From CBHWET01 sp966112985 (lineage in GTDB: Bacteria; Verrucomicrobiota; Verrucomicrobiia; Limisphaerales; JACDHS01): 11,990 nucleotides of DNA. The translations under genes were made by a program, and so were the position numbers. Numbering within the stretch: position 1 is the stretch's first letter; every line of letters begins with the position of its first letter. Shown here piece after piece: positions 6,560-11,990 of the stretch. The notes under the pieces were generated by a model, which had not been told where the DNA came from, made no database searches, and worked only from the letters and a program-made list of their open reading frames with translations. The DNA is taken from contig CBHWET010000128.1 in NCBI GenBank assembly GCA_966112985.1, forward strand, positions 1 through 11,990, in the 5' to 3' direction.

Positions 6560-8062
6560 CTAAGCGACGCGAGGTTTCTCTGAAGGTTCGAACTTCAGCG
6601 GCGAATCCTGTCGGACGTATACCGTGCGGCTCGGGAATGCGAAGCTGATGCCTTCGTCGTCGAAACGCTGCTTCAATGTTAAATTCATCTCCTGCATTCC
6701 GGCCAGGTACTCCTTTTGATCGGTGCCATTCCACCAATGTACAACGAGAATATTGAGCGACGAATCGCCAAACTGATGGAAGCTGACAATCAGGTCCTGT
6801 GTTTTCGGATGCGGTTTGTAGATTTCAGTGAGAATCTCAATGGCGCGTTTCACCTTGGCAGTCGAGGTGTCGTAAGTGAGACCCACGTTCATTGTCGTTT
6901 TAATATTCGGTCGGCGGGTGATGTTTGTGATTGTCGCGTTACCCATCGTTTTGTTCGGTACGGTAATCAAATGACCATCAAGATTGCGGACACGGGTACT
7001 GCGCAAACCAATTGTTTCTACGGTGCCGTCAACGTCGGGAAGCTTGATGCGGTCCCCGACCCGAAATGGTTTATCAACAAAAACCACCACGGCGCCGAAG
7101 AAGTTGGACAAAGTATCCTGGGCAGCAAGACCGATGGCCAGACCGCCGATAGAGAGGGAGGCGAGAATCGCCGTGATTGGCTTGTCCGAAAGATTTTGCC
7201 ACGTCACCAGCACGGCGACGATAATGATGAACACCTTCAATGTTTTGCTGACAATCGGGAACAGGTGGGCATCGAGAGCGATATCCTCATTGCCCGCGGC
7301 GCGATCCTTCCAGTAGTTCATCATCATATCCACGGCCTTGAGAGCAGTGTAAGTGATGGAGAATGCGACAATCAGCCGGAAGCCTTTGTCCAGGATACCT
7401 TCGAGCAACCGTGGCCACGTATAAAGGTCGAGACCGATAAAAAGAAAGATAACGAACGCGATGACTTTGACCGGACCGTGGAGCAGTTCCAGCAACAGGT
7501 CATCGAATTTTGTTTCAGTGTTTTCCGCCCATTTTTTCAGCCAGGAACGAAACGCGAAGTCGATGGCTTTGGAAATGTAGAACGCGAGAAATATGTAAAT
7601 TAACGAAGCACAATATTGCCAGAGAGGAATTCCCATCAGCGCAGGCGTCAGGAATTCCATTTTGTCCAACCCGAACGTCAGCGCGGCATTATTGACGCGA
7701 ACGCTGATTGCCTCCGATTGTTTTGATTTTCCATCCGGATAGATCAGTTTCGCAACGACGGTGTGGTGGCCATTCGGCGGATTCTTCCATTCGAACACCC
7801 CCGGTGCGTTGCTATAAACGGCTAAAGCTTTTTCGCGATCGAAGAATTGAACGCTCTCGTAATTTGTCTCTGCCGGCGAAATTTCAATTGTGAAGAGGAT
7901 GTTCGTGCCTTCCCGAAACTTTGCGTGATTTTCAGGGCTCTTAATGACAATTGGTGCAGCCGCTTGATTAGTCTGAGCCTCCGCAAAGAGCGACCAACAG
8001 AAGAGCGACAGCGCTACGAACAACGTGGCACGAAAGAAAAAATCGAATCTAAACAGTTTCAT
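6560..8062 (-). CDS. MscS-family mechanosensitive channel with periplasmic Ig-like domain
   Basis: The ATG at 8062 is preferred to an in-frame TTG at 8083, because it begins a signal sequence (MKLFRFDFFFRATLFVALSL, cleavage after AEA near residue 29). The 500-residue protein then has a beta-rich Ig-like domain at about 36-125 (SPENHAKFREGTNILF through NGHHTVVAKLIYPDGK), several membrane helices from about 140 to 330, and a full MscS core. The pore helix and beta domain carry SIGGLAIGLAAQDTLSNFFG and then FVDKPFRVGDRI near 328-339. The alpha/beta vestibule ends near 480. Such channels open under membrane tension and release solutes during osmotic downshock. The Ig-like head is an addition to the minimal architecture and may contact the periplasm or cell wall. 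A candidate promoter overlaps the end of the ThiS-like gene. The ribosome-binding site is weak. Channel identity is very likely; the gating role of the extra domain is inferred. Confidence 0.9.
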   Translation of the reverse strand: MKLFRFDFFFRATLFVALSLFCWSLFAEAQTNQAAAPIVIKSPENHAKFREGTNILFTIEISPAETNYESVQFFDREKALAVYSNAPGVFEWKNPPNGHHTVVAKLIYPDGKSKQSEAISVRVNNAALTFGLDKMEFLTPALMGIPLWQYCASLIYIFLAFYISKAIDFAFRSWLKKWAENTETKFDDLLLELLHGPVKVIAFVIFLFIGLDLYTWPRLLEGILDKGFRLIVAFSITYTALKAVDMMMNYWKDRAAGNEDIALDAHLFPIVSKTLKVFIIIVAVLVTWQNLSDKPITAILASLSIGGLAIGLAAQDTLSNFFGAVVVFVDKPFRVGDRIKLPDVDGTVETIGLRSTRVRNLDGHLITVPNKTMGNATITNITRRPNIKTTMNVGLTYDTSTAKVKRAIEILTEIYKPHPKTQDLIVSFHQFGDSSLNILVVHWWNGTDQKEYLAGMQEMNLTLKQRFDDEGISFAFPSRTVYVRQDSPLKFEPSEKPRVA

Positions 8063-8123
8063 ATTTAACCAACTCAGAACCAACGTGAAAAATCACCCGG
8101 CTGACATGGGCCGAGGCGATTGC

Positions 8124-8151
8124 TATTTAGCGTAAAACGAAGAATCGTCAA
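8124..8151 (-). promoter_or_regulatory. Candidate sigma70-like promoter for the MscS gene
   Basis: On the minus strand TTGACG (8146-8151) and TAAATA (8124-8129) are separated by 16 bases. The -35 box overlaps the stop codon of the ThiS-like gene. The 85-bp gap before the channel start leaves room for a leader. This is a visual match only. Confidence 0.35.
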
Positions 8152-8357
8152 CCACCGGCGACAATTTTTACGATTTCGAGGCGATCACCAGCGGAAAGCT
8201 GTCTTTTGGAAAACTCGGAAGGTGCGACCGCTTCTCCATTGTGCTCAACAACGACACTGCGGGGTAACAGTTTTTGAAGCACAAGAAATTCCTCGAGCGA
8301 GCAGGGGAGCTTCGCGTTTACGGTCTGTCCATTGGCGATGATCGTGTTCTCCCGCAT
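8148..8357 (-). CDS. thiS: ThiS-like sulfur carrier protein
   Basis: The 69-residue protein has the ubiquitin-like ThiS/MoaD pattern: NGQTVNAKLPCSLEEFL, a central VVVEHNGEAVAPSEF and GDRLEIVKIVAGG, ending in the obligatory Gly-Gly. In thiamine synthesis ThiF adenylates this C-terminal glycine. It is then thiocarboxylated and donates sulfur to ThiG for the thiazole ring. The length and the VEHNG core fit ThiS better than MoaD. No thiG, thiF, thiE or other thiamine gene is visible beside it. It lies 17 bp after the NlpC/P60 gene and 85 bp before the MscS gene, so it seems isolated from its pathway or co-transcribed with unrelated genes. No strong Shine-Dalgarno precedes the ATG. The family call is confident; participation in thiamine synthesis depends on partners elsewhere. 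Confidence 0.85.
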   Translation of the reverse strand: MRENTIIANGQTVNAKLPCSLEEFLVLQKLLPRSVVVEHNGEAVAPSEFSKRQLSAGDRLEIVKIVAGG

Positions 8358-8374
8358 ACACCGGCTGCTACAAA

Positions 8375-9511
8375 CTAATTTGGCAGAATACGACGTGCAC
8401 CGATCAGCCCTTTGATCCGCGCTTCATCACGTAGCTCTGATTTCGGGTCGAGGCTGCTAATGTGCACAAGACCCGAGGAGTGAATAAAAAGGCCGTTTTC
8501 GAGATAGATACCAACGTGGGTTGCTTTGAGAGTGCCGTCCCGGTTCTTGCGACCGAAAAATAGCAGGTCACCTTTCTTCAGGTTTTCGAGGTGGGCACCT
8601 GGTTCAATAGGTGTGCCCTGCCGGAATTGGTGGCTCGCATTGCGAAGGAGATCGATCCCGTTAAGAAAGTAAACGGTTTTCGTGAATCCAGAGCAATCGA
8701 GCATCTTCGTTGAGGTGCCGCCCCATAGATACGGAGTTCCGAGCAACGATTTCGCCGTCAGTTCAATTGCCTCGGCCGTAGGGGTACGTGATTTTTTCCA
8801 TTCATTATAATCAGCGACGCTTTGGCTTGCGACGACGCCCTTGCGACCGTCAGCGAGTTCGACTTTCGTCCACTCACCTTCGTTACCGTTATATTTCAAT
8901 AAGCAGCCCGGAACGACATCGCATACGGGAATCGTCTTCGTGCTGTCCTTCCAAACATGGTCAGCGAACGCGGTAACTATTACTTTGGTCGCATTGCTCC
9001 AGGAATTGACTGTCTCGGCGGTGCAGGCAACGAATTGATCGCGCTCAATCCAGCCGAGGTAACCGTCCTTCGACTGCACGTAAAACCAGATCCCGTCTGC
9101 CTTCCAAATTTTAAAAGTATGGCCCAATAAGATTTGGGTTCCGAGTTCCGCACCGGGCCCGCGTTCTTCGCGAACCGTCGCAGCGCTGACAATTGAAATG
9201 CCGAACGTTTTATCTCCGAGCTTCTCCTGTGGAAGGACAGTTATTTCATCCGTAACGTTTGGAGTGACTTCCCCGACAGCCTGGATCACTGCTTGTTTCG
9301 CCGCCGCATCGTTTACTTCTCCGCGGAGCACGACGGCTTTTCCGCGTCGTTCAGCTTCGACGTTAAAAATTGCGAGGTGCCGGTCTGGTGCGAATTGCTT
9401 TTGCACTGCATCAATTCGCTGCGTCAGGGCCGAGGAATTGTTGGTTGTTGCGCAGCCAAAACTGAGAGCCATCAGGGCAACACCCAGTGTCAATGTAATA
9501 GCCTTCATCAT
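8375..9511 (-). CDS. NlpC/P60 cell-wall hydrolase lipoprotein with BON-like and SH3 domains
   Basis: The frame is open up to 9619, but the first 36 codons look non-coding and overlap the start of the divergent ndh. I choose the tandem ATGATG at 9511/9508, with AGG about five bases upstream and a signal peptide following (MMKAITLTLGVALMALSFGC). Cys20 is a probable lipidation site, although the lipobox is imperfect. The 378-residue product then has a BON-like stretch (about 34-95), two SH3-like segments (about 100-165 and 175-240) and a C-terminal NlpC/P60 peptidase. Its catalytic Cys273 is in DCSG, His332 in THVGIY and a third polar residue, His344, in FIHSSG. The arrangement resembles YkfC-like gamma-D-glutamyl endopeptidases, which cut peptidoglycan stem peptides. 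The exact bond cleaved is inferred. The gene leads the minus-strand series. Confidence 0.88.
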   Translation of the reverse strand: MMKAITLTLGVALMALSFGCATTNNSSALTQRIDAVQKQFAPDRHLAIFNVEAERRGKAVVLRGEVNDAAAKQAVIQAVGEVTPNVTDEITVLPQEKLGDKTFGISIVSAATVREERGPGAELGTQILLGHTFKIWKADGIWFYVQSKDGYLGWIERDQFVACTAETVNSWSNATKVIVTAFADHVWKDSTKTIPVCDVVPGCLLKYNGNEGEWTKVELADGRKGVVASQSVADYNEWKKSRTPTAEAIELTAKSLLGTPYLWGGTSTKMLDCSGFTKTVYFLNGIDLLRNASHQFRQGTPIEPGAHLENLKKGDLLFFGRKNRDGTLKATHVGIYLENGLFIHSSGLVHISSLDPKSELRDEARIKGLIGARRILPN

Positions 9512-9601
9512 TCGAACCTGTGATGTATACTGGTCAGAAAGCGGCCGGAAAAGCTTTCTTTCGTTTGCAATTTTCGCGACGGAGTTAAACATTGGCGGTA
9601 C
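9512..9601. promoter_or_regulatory. Divergent promoter region between the NlpC/P60 gene and ndh
   Basis: These 90 bp separate two genes that start in opposite directions, so promoters for both should lie here or just inside the genes. On the minus strand a -10-like TATACA sits at 9524-9529 without a good -35 box and would give a very short leader. On the plus strand TTGCAA and TAAACA stand 15 bases apart, a weak pair. No operator was recognised. Confidence 0.4.
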
Positions 9602-10891
9602 ATGGACAATAAACGTCACGTCGTGGTCCTTGGCGCGGGCTTCGGTGGTTTAACTTTTTGTCAGACATTTCAACACCCGAATGCCCGGGTCACCATCGTC
9701 GATCGTCAGAATCATCATCTCTTTCAGCCGCTCCTTTACCAGGTCGCCTCAGCCGGTCTCGCCGCCCCGGACATCGCGCAACCAGTTCGCTCCATCCTCG
9801 CCACTCAACATGATCTCACCGTCCTGATGGATGATGTCGTGGGCGTAAATTTGGCATCGAAGGAAGTCACACTAGGAACCGAGAAACTTTCCTACGATTA
9901 CCTTGTCCTCGCTCTTGGCGGTGTGACCGCGTACTTCGGTCACCCTGAATGGGAGCAATTCGCGCCCGGGCTGAAGACTCTCGATGACGCGGTTCGCATT
10001 CGCCGCAATATTCTCCTCGCGTTCGAAAAAGCCGAACGTGAACGCGATGCTGCTGTTCGAGAAAAGCTTTTGACGATCGTTGTTGTGGGTGGCGGACCGA
10101 CGGGTGTGGAACTCGCCGGCGCGTTTGCTGAATTGCGTCGCTACGTTCTTGCCACTGATTTTGATCACATCGATGCAACAAAGGCCCGCGTCATCCTCAT
10201 CGAAGCGAGTCCTCGTGTGTTGAGTCATTTATCTGAGTATCTCTCCGAATTGACCCACAAAAAGCTGGAGCAACTGGGCGTAGAAATCCGTGTCAGCACC
10301 CGGGTCAAAGATATTACCGCAGGTTGTGTGGAGCTAAATAGCGGCGAAAAGATATACGCGGAAAACATTGTTTGGGCTGCGGGCGTCGGTGCGTCGCCTG
10401 TTACCAAACAGTTAGGCGTCGAATTGGACAAAGCCGGGCGCGTAAAAGTGAATCCAGACCTTTCGCTGCCAAATCATCCTGAGGTGTTTGCCATCGGCGA
10501 TATGGCTCTTGTCCTGGACAAAGAGGGCAAGCAGGTGCCCGGTGTTTCTCCTGCTGCGATGCAGATGGCGCGCCACGTTGCGGGGATCATCTATGACGAA
10601 TTTGAATTTCCCGGCCGTTCCCGTCGGCCATTTAAATATTGGGACAAAGGAACCATGGCGACCATTGGTCGGTCCGCTGCCGTGGCTCAAATTAAACAAT
10701 TAGAGTTTAATGGTTTTCTCGCATGGATGGCGTGGCTGGTTATCCATCTGTTTTTTCTAGTTGGTTTCCGAAACAAGATTTCCGTTCTATGGCAATGGGC
10801 GTATTCTTATTTCACCTACAAACGAGGAGCGCGGATCATTACGGGAATTCATAGACAGGATGTTCGGCGGGACCTTGGAAGCATAGTGTGA
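9602..10891 (+). CDS. ndh: Type II NADH dehydrogenase (NDH-2)
   Basis: The 429-residue flavoprotein transfers electrons from NADH to the membrane quinone pool without pumping protons. The first Rossmann motif, GAGFGG at 11-16, binds FAD. A second, VVVGGGPTGVELAG at about 161-173, binds NADH. VFAIGDMA at 295-302 is the second FAD contact. The quinone-site segment SPAAMQMA lies at about 316-323. The early HHLFQPLLYQVA block is typical of the family. The C-terminal hydrophobic stretch around 370-392 (FLAWMAWLVIHLFFLVGF) provides membrane attachment. Length is normal, with no frameshift. The ATG is preceded by a weak GGCGG. It is the only complete plus-strand gene, transcribed away from the minus-strand series and towards the repeat-filled gap. 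Alternative members of the FAD/NAD pyridine oxidoreductase family are unlikely given the C-terminus. Confidence 0.93.
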   Translation: MDNKRHVVVLGAGFGGLTFCQTFQHPNARVTIVDRQNHHLFQPLLYQVASAGLAAPDIAQPVRSILATQHDLTVLMDDVVGVNLASKEVTLGTEKLSYDYLVLALGGVTAYFGHPEWEQFAPGLKTLDDAVRIRRNILLAFEKAERERDAAVREKLLTIVVVGGGPTGVELAGAFAELRRYVLATDFDHIDATKARVILIEASPRVLSHLSEYLSELTHKKLEQLGVEIRVSTRVKDITAGCVELNSGEKIYAENIVWAAGVGASPVTKQLGVELDKAGRVKVNPDLSLPNHPEVFAIGDMALVLDKEGKQVPGVSPAAMQMARHVAGIIYDEFEFPGRSRRPFKYWDKGTMATIGRSAAVAQIKQLEFNGFLAWMAWLVIHLFFLVGFRNKISVLWQWAYSYFTYKRGARIITGIHRQDVRRDLGSIV

Positions 10892-11061
10892 CCAGTTCGG
10901 GTTTCCGGCAGAGTTTTGTTGGTGCAGTGCGTACACTGAGGTGCGGTTAATGATCTTTTAGCTTCACCGAGATCCCGTCTCCGCATTCGAAGACAACTCA
11001 ACCGCTTAAAGTCTGATGAACTTTGTTTCGGGGCCTGGTTTCACGATAAGCCCTCCGTGCC
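10892..11061. other. Intergenic stretch after ndh with no gene
   Basis: No convincing coding frame is present between the ndh stop and the tandem array. A small dyad CAGTG-CGTA-CACTG lies at 10925-10938 but has no T-run after it, so it is a poor terminator. The last 40 bases may contain very degenerate copies of the array that follows. Confidence 0.6.
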
Positions 11062-11181
11062 CACCCGAAAATACGGTTTTGACACGCCAAAAACGGACGC
11101 TTCCCTGTGGCGGCATCCGTTTCATGACTGAAAATTCCTCAATCCCTGGGGAAAAATGTTTTTTTAGGCTGAAAATGTCCA

Positions 11182-11206
11182 CTGCCACGTGGCAGAACGT
11201 TTTTTT
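11182..11206 (+). terminator. Terminator-like hairpin plus T7 inside the array
   Basis: CTGCCACGTGGCAG (11182-11195) is a perfect 14-bp palindrome, able to form a 5-bp stem with an ACGT loop. It is followed after four bases by seven T residues. It could end transcripts from ndh. The equivalent position one 123-bp repeat later (11305-11329) has CTGCC and GGTAG, still able to pair through a G-U wobble, with the same T7 after it. Confidence 0.5.
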
Positions 11207-11211
11207 AGAGT

Positions 11212-11242
11212 AAAAACGGACGTTTCCCTGTGGCAGCGTCCG
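11212..11242 (-). terminator. Minus-strand terminator-like hairpin inside the array
   Basis: Read on the minus strand, CGGACG (11237-11242) pairs with CGTCCG (11217-11222) across a 14-base loop and is followed at once by TTTTT. It would act on transcripts coming from tyrS. The copy at 11094-11119 keeps the stem with one G-U pair and has the same T-run. The third copy, near 11340-11365, has one mismatch. Confidence 0.5.
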
Positions 11243-11511
11243 ATTCATGACTGAAAACGCTTCAATCCCCAGGGAAAAGTGTTTTTTCAGGCTGAAAATG
11301 TCTTCTGCCCTGTGGTAGAACGTTTTTTTAGAGTAAAAACCGACATTTCCCCGTGGCAGCGTCCGTTTTCAGGTTGAAAATGCCTCCATCCACAGGGAAA
11401 AATCGTTTTTTAGGCTGAAAAAACATTTTTCCACAGGAAAGTAAGTTTTTAATGGCTGGACGTCAGGTAGTTATAAAAGAAAGTAGATTCCTCAACGTTT
11501 TCAGCGAGATA

Positions 11512-11524
11512 GCCTCGGAGAGGC
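11512..11524. repeat. Small triloop hairpin, left arm
   Basis: GCCTC-GGA-GAGGC is a perfect 5-bp stem with a 3-base loop. Its counterpart in the right arm keeps the loop but has two changed base pairs. Confidence 0.7.
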
Positions 11525-11532
11525 GCGAGAAA

Positions 11533-11555
11533 GTAGCCCACGGCGCAGCCGTGGG
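11533..11555 (+). repeat. GTAG-type REP hairpin, left
   Basis: GTAG (11533-11536) is followed directly by CCCACGGC-GCA-GCCGTGGG, an 8-bp perfect stem with a 3-base loop. A GTAG head before a short GC-rich hairpin is the hallmark of REP sequences handled by TnpA-REP (RAYT) enzymes. Confidence 0.75.
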
Positions 11556-11577
11556 GTTAGCACGGAGGAAGCGTTGA

Positions 11578-11590
11578 GCTCCGTAGGAGC
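11578..11590. repeat. Small triloop hairpin, centre
   Basis: GCTCC-GTA-GGAGC forms a perfect 5-bp stem. The loop and following bases read GTAGGAGCGG, similar to the REP head at the tyrS end. Confidence 0.6.
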
Positions 11591-11624
11591 GGAAGAATGG
11601 CATACCAATCTGCGGTTTTCTGTC

Positions 11625-11637
11625 GCCGCTCTGCGGC
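11625..11637. repeat. Small triloop hairpin, centre-right
   Basis: GCCGC-TCT-GCGGC forms a perfect 5-bp stem with a 3-base loop, in the same style as the other hairpins of this element. Confidence 0.6.
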
Positions 11638-11660
11638 TTTACATCGATTAGCCGCCATTA

Positions 11661-11683
11661 CCCACGGCTGCGCCGTGGGCTAC
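11661..11683 (-). repeat. GTAG-type REP hairpin, right (inverted)
   Basis: On the minus strand this reads GTAG followed by CCCACGGC-GCA-GCCGTGGG, identical to the left REP but inverted. The pair forms a BIME-like arrangement with 105 bp between the hairpins. Confidence 0.75.
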
Positions 11684-11691
11684 TTTCTTGC

Positions 11692-11704
11692 GCTGCTCCG
11701 CAGC
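11692..11704. repeat. Small triloop hairpin, right arm
   Basis: GCTGC-TCC-GCAGC is the inverted counterpart of the hairpin at 11512-11524. The stem is preserved although two of its five base pairs differ. Confidence 0.7.
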
Positions 11705-11780
11705 TAAAGAGGCCACAACCAGCATCCTCTTTCGCTGGTTCATTGAAAACGTTGAGGAGCCATCCAAAGCACCAATCACG

Positions 11781-11879
11781 CAAGCTCCAAGCTCCAGAGA
11801 AGCTCCAAACATCAAAATTCGCAGGCACCGGCCGGCCGAAAGCTTTGGTTTTTGGTGCTTCTCTGGAGCTTGGAGGTTG
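11781..11879. repeat. AAGCTCC-rich inverted repeat
   Basis: The 36-base arms 11781-11816 and 11844-11879 match 32/36 in inverted orientation, with a perfect central block CTCCAAGCTCCAGAGAAGC. The loop (11817-11843) contains the palindromic CCGGCCGG. Inside each arm the CTCCAAGCTCC motif is itself repetitive. No coding frame is present. It may be a second short nonautonomous repeat, inserted beside the REP element. Confidence 0.75.
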
Positions 11880-11893
11880 GACGCTTGGAATTT

Positions 11894-11920
11894 CGCCGAC
11901 CTAAAGGGCGGCGCTCCTAC
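11894..11920 (-). repeat. REP-like hairpin overlapping the tyrS stop codon
   Basis: On the minus strand GTAG (11917-11920) and GAG are followed by CGCCGCCC-TTTA-GGTCGGCG, an 8-bp stem with one mismatch and a 4-base loop. The TAG of the GTAG head is the stop codon of the partial gene at the right edge. It may also help end that transcript. Confidence 0.6.
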
Positions 11921-11990
11921 TTACAATTCAAAACCGTGTAATTCTTCTTACCCTTCCGCAGCAATACATACTTGCCGAAAAGCAAATCGT
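11917..11990 (-). CDS. tyrS: Tyrosyl-tRNA synthetase C-terminus (partial)
   Basis: Only the last 23 residues are inside the window, read on the minus strand and ending at TAG (11917-11919). The peptide DLLFGKYVLLRKGKKNYTVL, followed by NCK, closely resembles the end of the S4-like RNA-binding domain of bacterial tyrosyl-tRNA synthetase, where an RRGKKNY-type segment precedes the C-terminus. TyrRS attaches tyrosine to tRNA-Tyr in the cytoplasm. The gene is convergent with ndh. The other two minus-strand frames here meet stops and look non-coding. With so few residues, another S4-domain protein cannot be excluded. Confidence 0.6.
   Translation of the reverse strand, partial: DLLFGKYVLLRKGKKNYTVLNCK

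Larger units (their letters stand above)
11062..11460. repeat. 41-bp tandem array with 123-bp higher-order repeat
   Basis: GC-rich 8-base cores of the type CCCTGTGG, CCACAGGG or CCACGTGG start at 11103, 11144, 11185, 11226, 11267, 11308, 11349, 11390 and 11431, always exactly 41 bases apart. The rest of each unit is largely a T-run and a TGAAAA block. Units three apart match best by hand count: unit 1 against 4 is 35/41, 2 against 5 is 35/41 and 3 against 6 is 36/41. This gives a 123-bp higher-order repeat present a little under three times. A degenerate unit precedes it at 11062-11102, and the last unit decays after about 11455. It lies between convergent genes. Short open frames inside it follow from 123 being divisible by three and are not genes. 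Confidence 0.92.
11489..11758. mobile_element. 270-bp REP-containing inverted-repeat element (BIME/MITE-like)
   Basis: The ends are a perfect 15-bp inverted repeat, TCCTCAACGTTTTCA at 11489-11503 and its complement at 11744-11758. Inside lie 45-bp arms at 11511-11555 and 11661-11705, which match 40/45 in inverted orientation. Each arm holds a GTAG-headed REP hairpin. No protein is encoded and no clear target-site duplication flanks it. It would need a transposase (a REP-associated tyrosine transposase is the usual candidate for such hairpins) supplied from elsewhere. Calling it mobile is inference; it could also be a static pair of REP units. Confidence 0.55.

Noticed and set aside
6716..7603. 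295-codon plus-strand frame antisense to the MscS gene
   Set aside because: It mirrors a well-supported channel gene, has no recognisable domain and an unnatural mix of residues; it is a shadow frame.
9512..9619. Longer N-terminus of the NlpC/P60 protein starting at 9619
   Set aside because: It would overlap the start of ndh and place 36 non-hydrophobic residues before a signal peptide; the ATG at 9511 has a ribosome site and begins the signal sequence.
11006..11248. Small proteins encoded in the tandem array on either strand
   Set aside because: These frames arise because the 123-bp repeat is divisible by three; they have no ribosome site, no recognisable domain and a repeat-derived composition.
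11380..11440. DnaA boxes or replication-origin iterons
   Set aside because: Only the last two cores (ATCCACAGG and TTCCACAGG) resemble part of a DnaA box; the others do not, and no dnaA, dnaN or rep gene is in the window.
11062..11460. CRISPR array
   Set aside because: The spacing is regular, but the whole 41-bp unit is repeated with no unique spacers, and there are no cas genes nearby.

Overview
The window looks like a chromosomal segment of a Gram-negative bacterium of mid G+C content. A verrucomicrobial origin (Verrucomicrobiota) is my best guess. It rests on the gene types (tetratricopeptide-tailed multi-spanning glycosyltransferases, a secreted BNR sialidase-like protein, a TlpA protein with a long helical N-terminus) and on intergenic repeats: GTAG-headed REP hairpins and AAGCTCC-rich inverted repeats of a kind I associate with that phylum. 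This is inference, not proof.

Layout. Positions 1-9511 hold nine genes, all on the minus strand. In transcription order they are: an NlpC/P60 lipoprotein with BON-like and SH3-like domains; a ThiS-like sulfur carrier; an MscS channel with a periplasmic Ig-like domain; a TlpA-type thioredoxin; a LAB_N membrane protein carrying a zinc ribbon; a secreted sialidase-like BNR protein; a FlK-like hotdog thioesterase; and two tandem paralogous TMTC-like GT-C/TPR membrane proteins, the second running off the left edge. From the TlpA gene onward the spacing is very tight: 3 bp, 50 bp, 0 bp (stop directly followed by ATG), 9 bp, and a 4-bp ATGA overlap. That part probably forms one or two transcripts for envelope or surface-glycan work. 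At 9602-10891 a type II NADH dehydrogenase (ndh) runs divergently on the plus strand. At the right edge, 11917-11990 encodes what looks like the last 23 residues of tyrosyl-tRNA synthetase on the minus strand, convergent with ndh.

The most unusual part is the roughly 1-kb convergent gap between ndh and tyrS (10892-11916). It holds four repeat structures in a row: (i) a satellite-like array with an exact 41-bp period in which every third unit matches best, giving a 123-bp higher-order repeat, and whose units contain terminator-like hairpins facing both ways; (ii) a 270-bp element bounded by a 15-bp inverted repeat and containing an inverted pair of GTAG-type REP hairpins, whose 45-bp arms differ partly by compensatory base-pair changes; (iii) a second inverted repeat built on AAGCTCC motifs; and (iv) another REP-like hairpin whose GTAG head provides the stop codon of tyrS. 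No rRNA, tRNA, CRISPR array or transposase gene was seen.

How the genes may work together (inference): the operon mixes a lipid-carrier-type glycosyltransferase pair, a lipid A-related membrane domain, a periplasmic thiol-redox protein, a secreted glycan hydrolase candidate and a cell-wall hydrolase, which points to cell-envelope assembly or remodelling. No complete named pathway is present.
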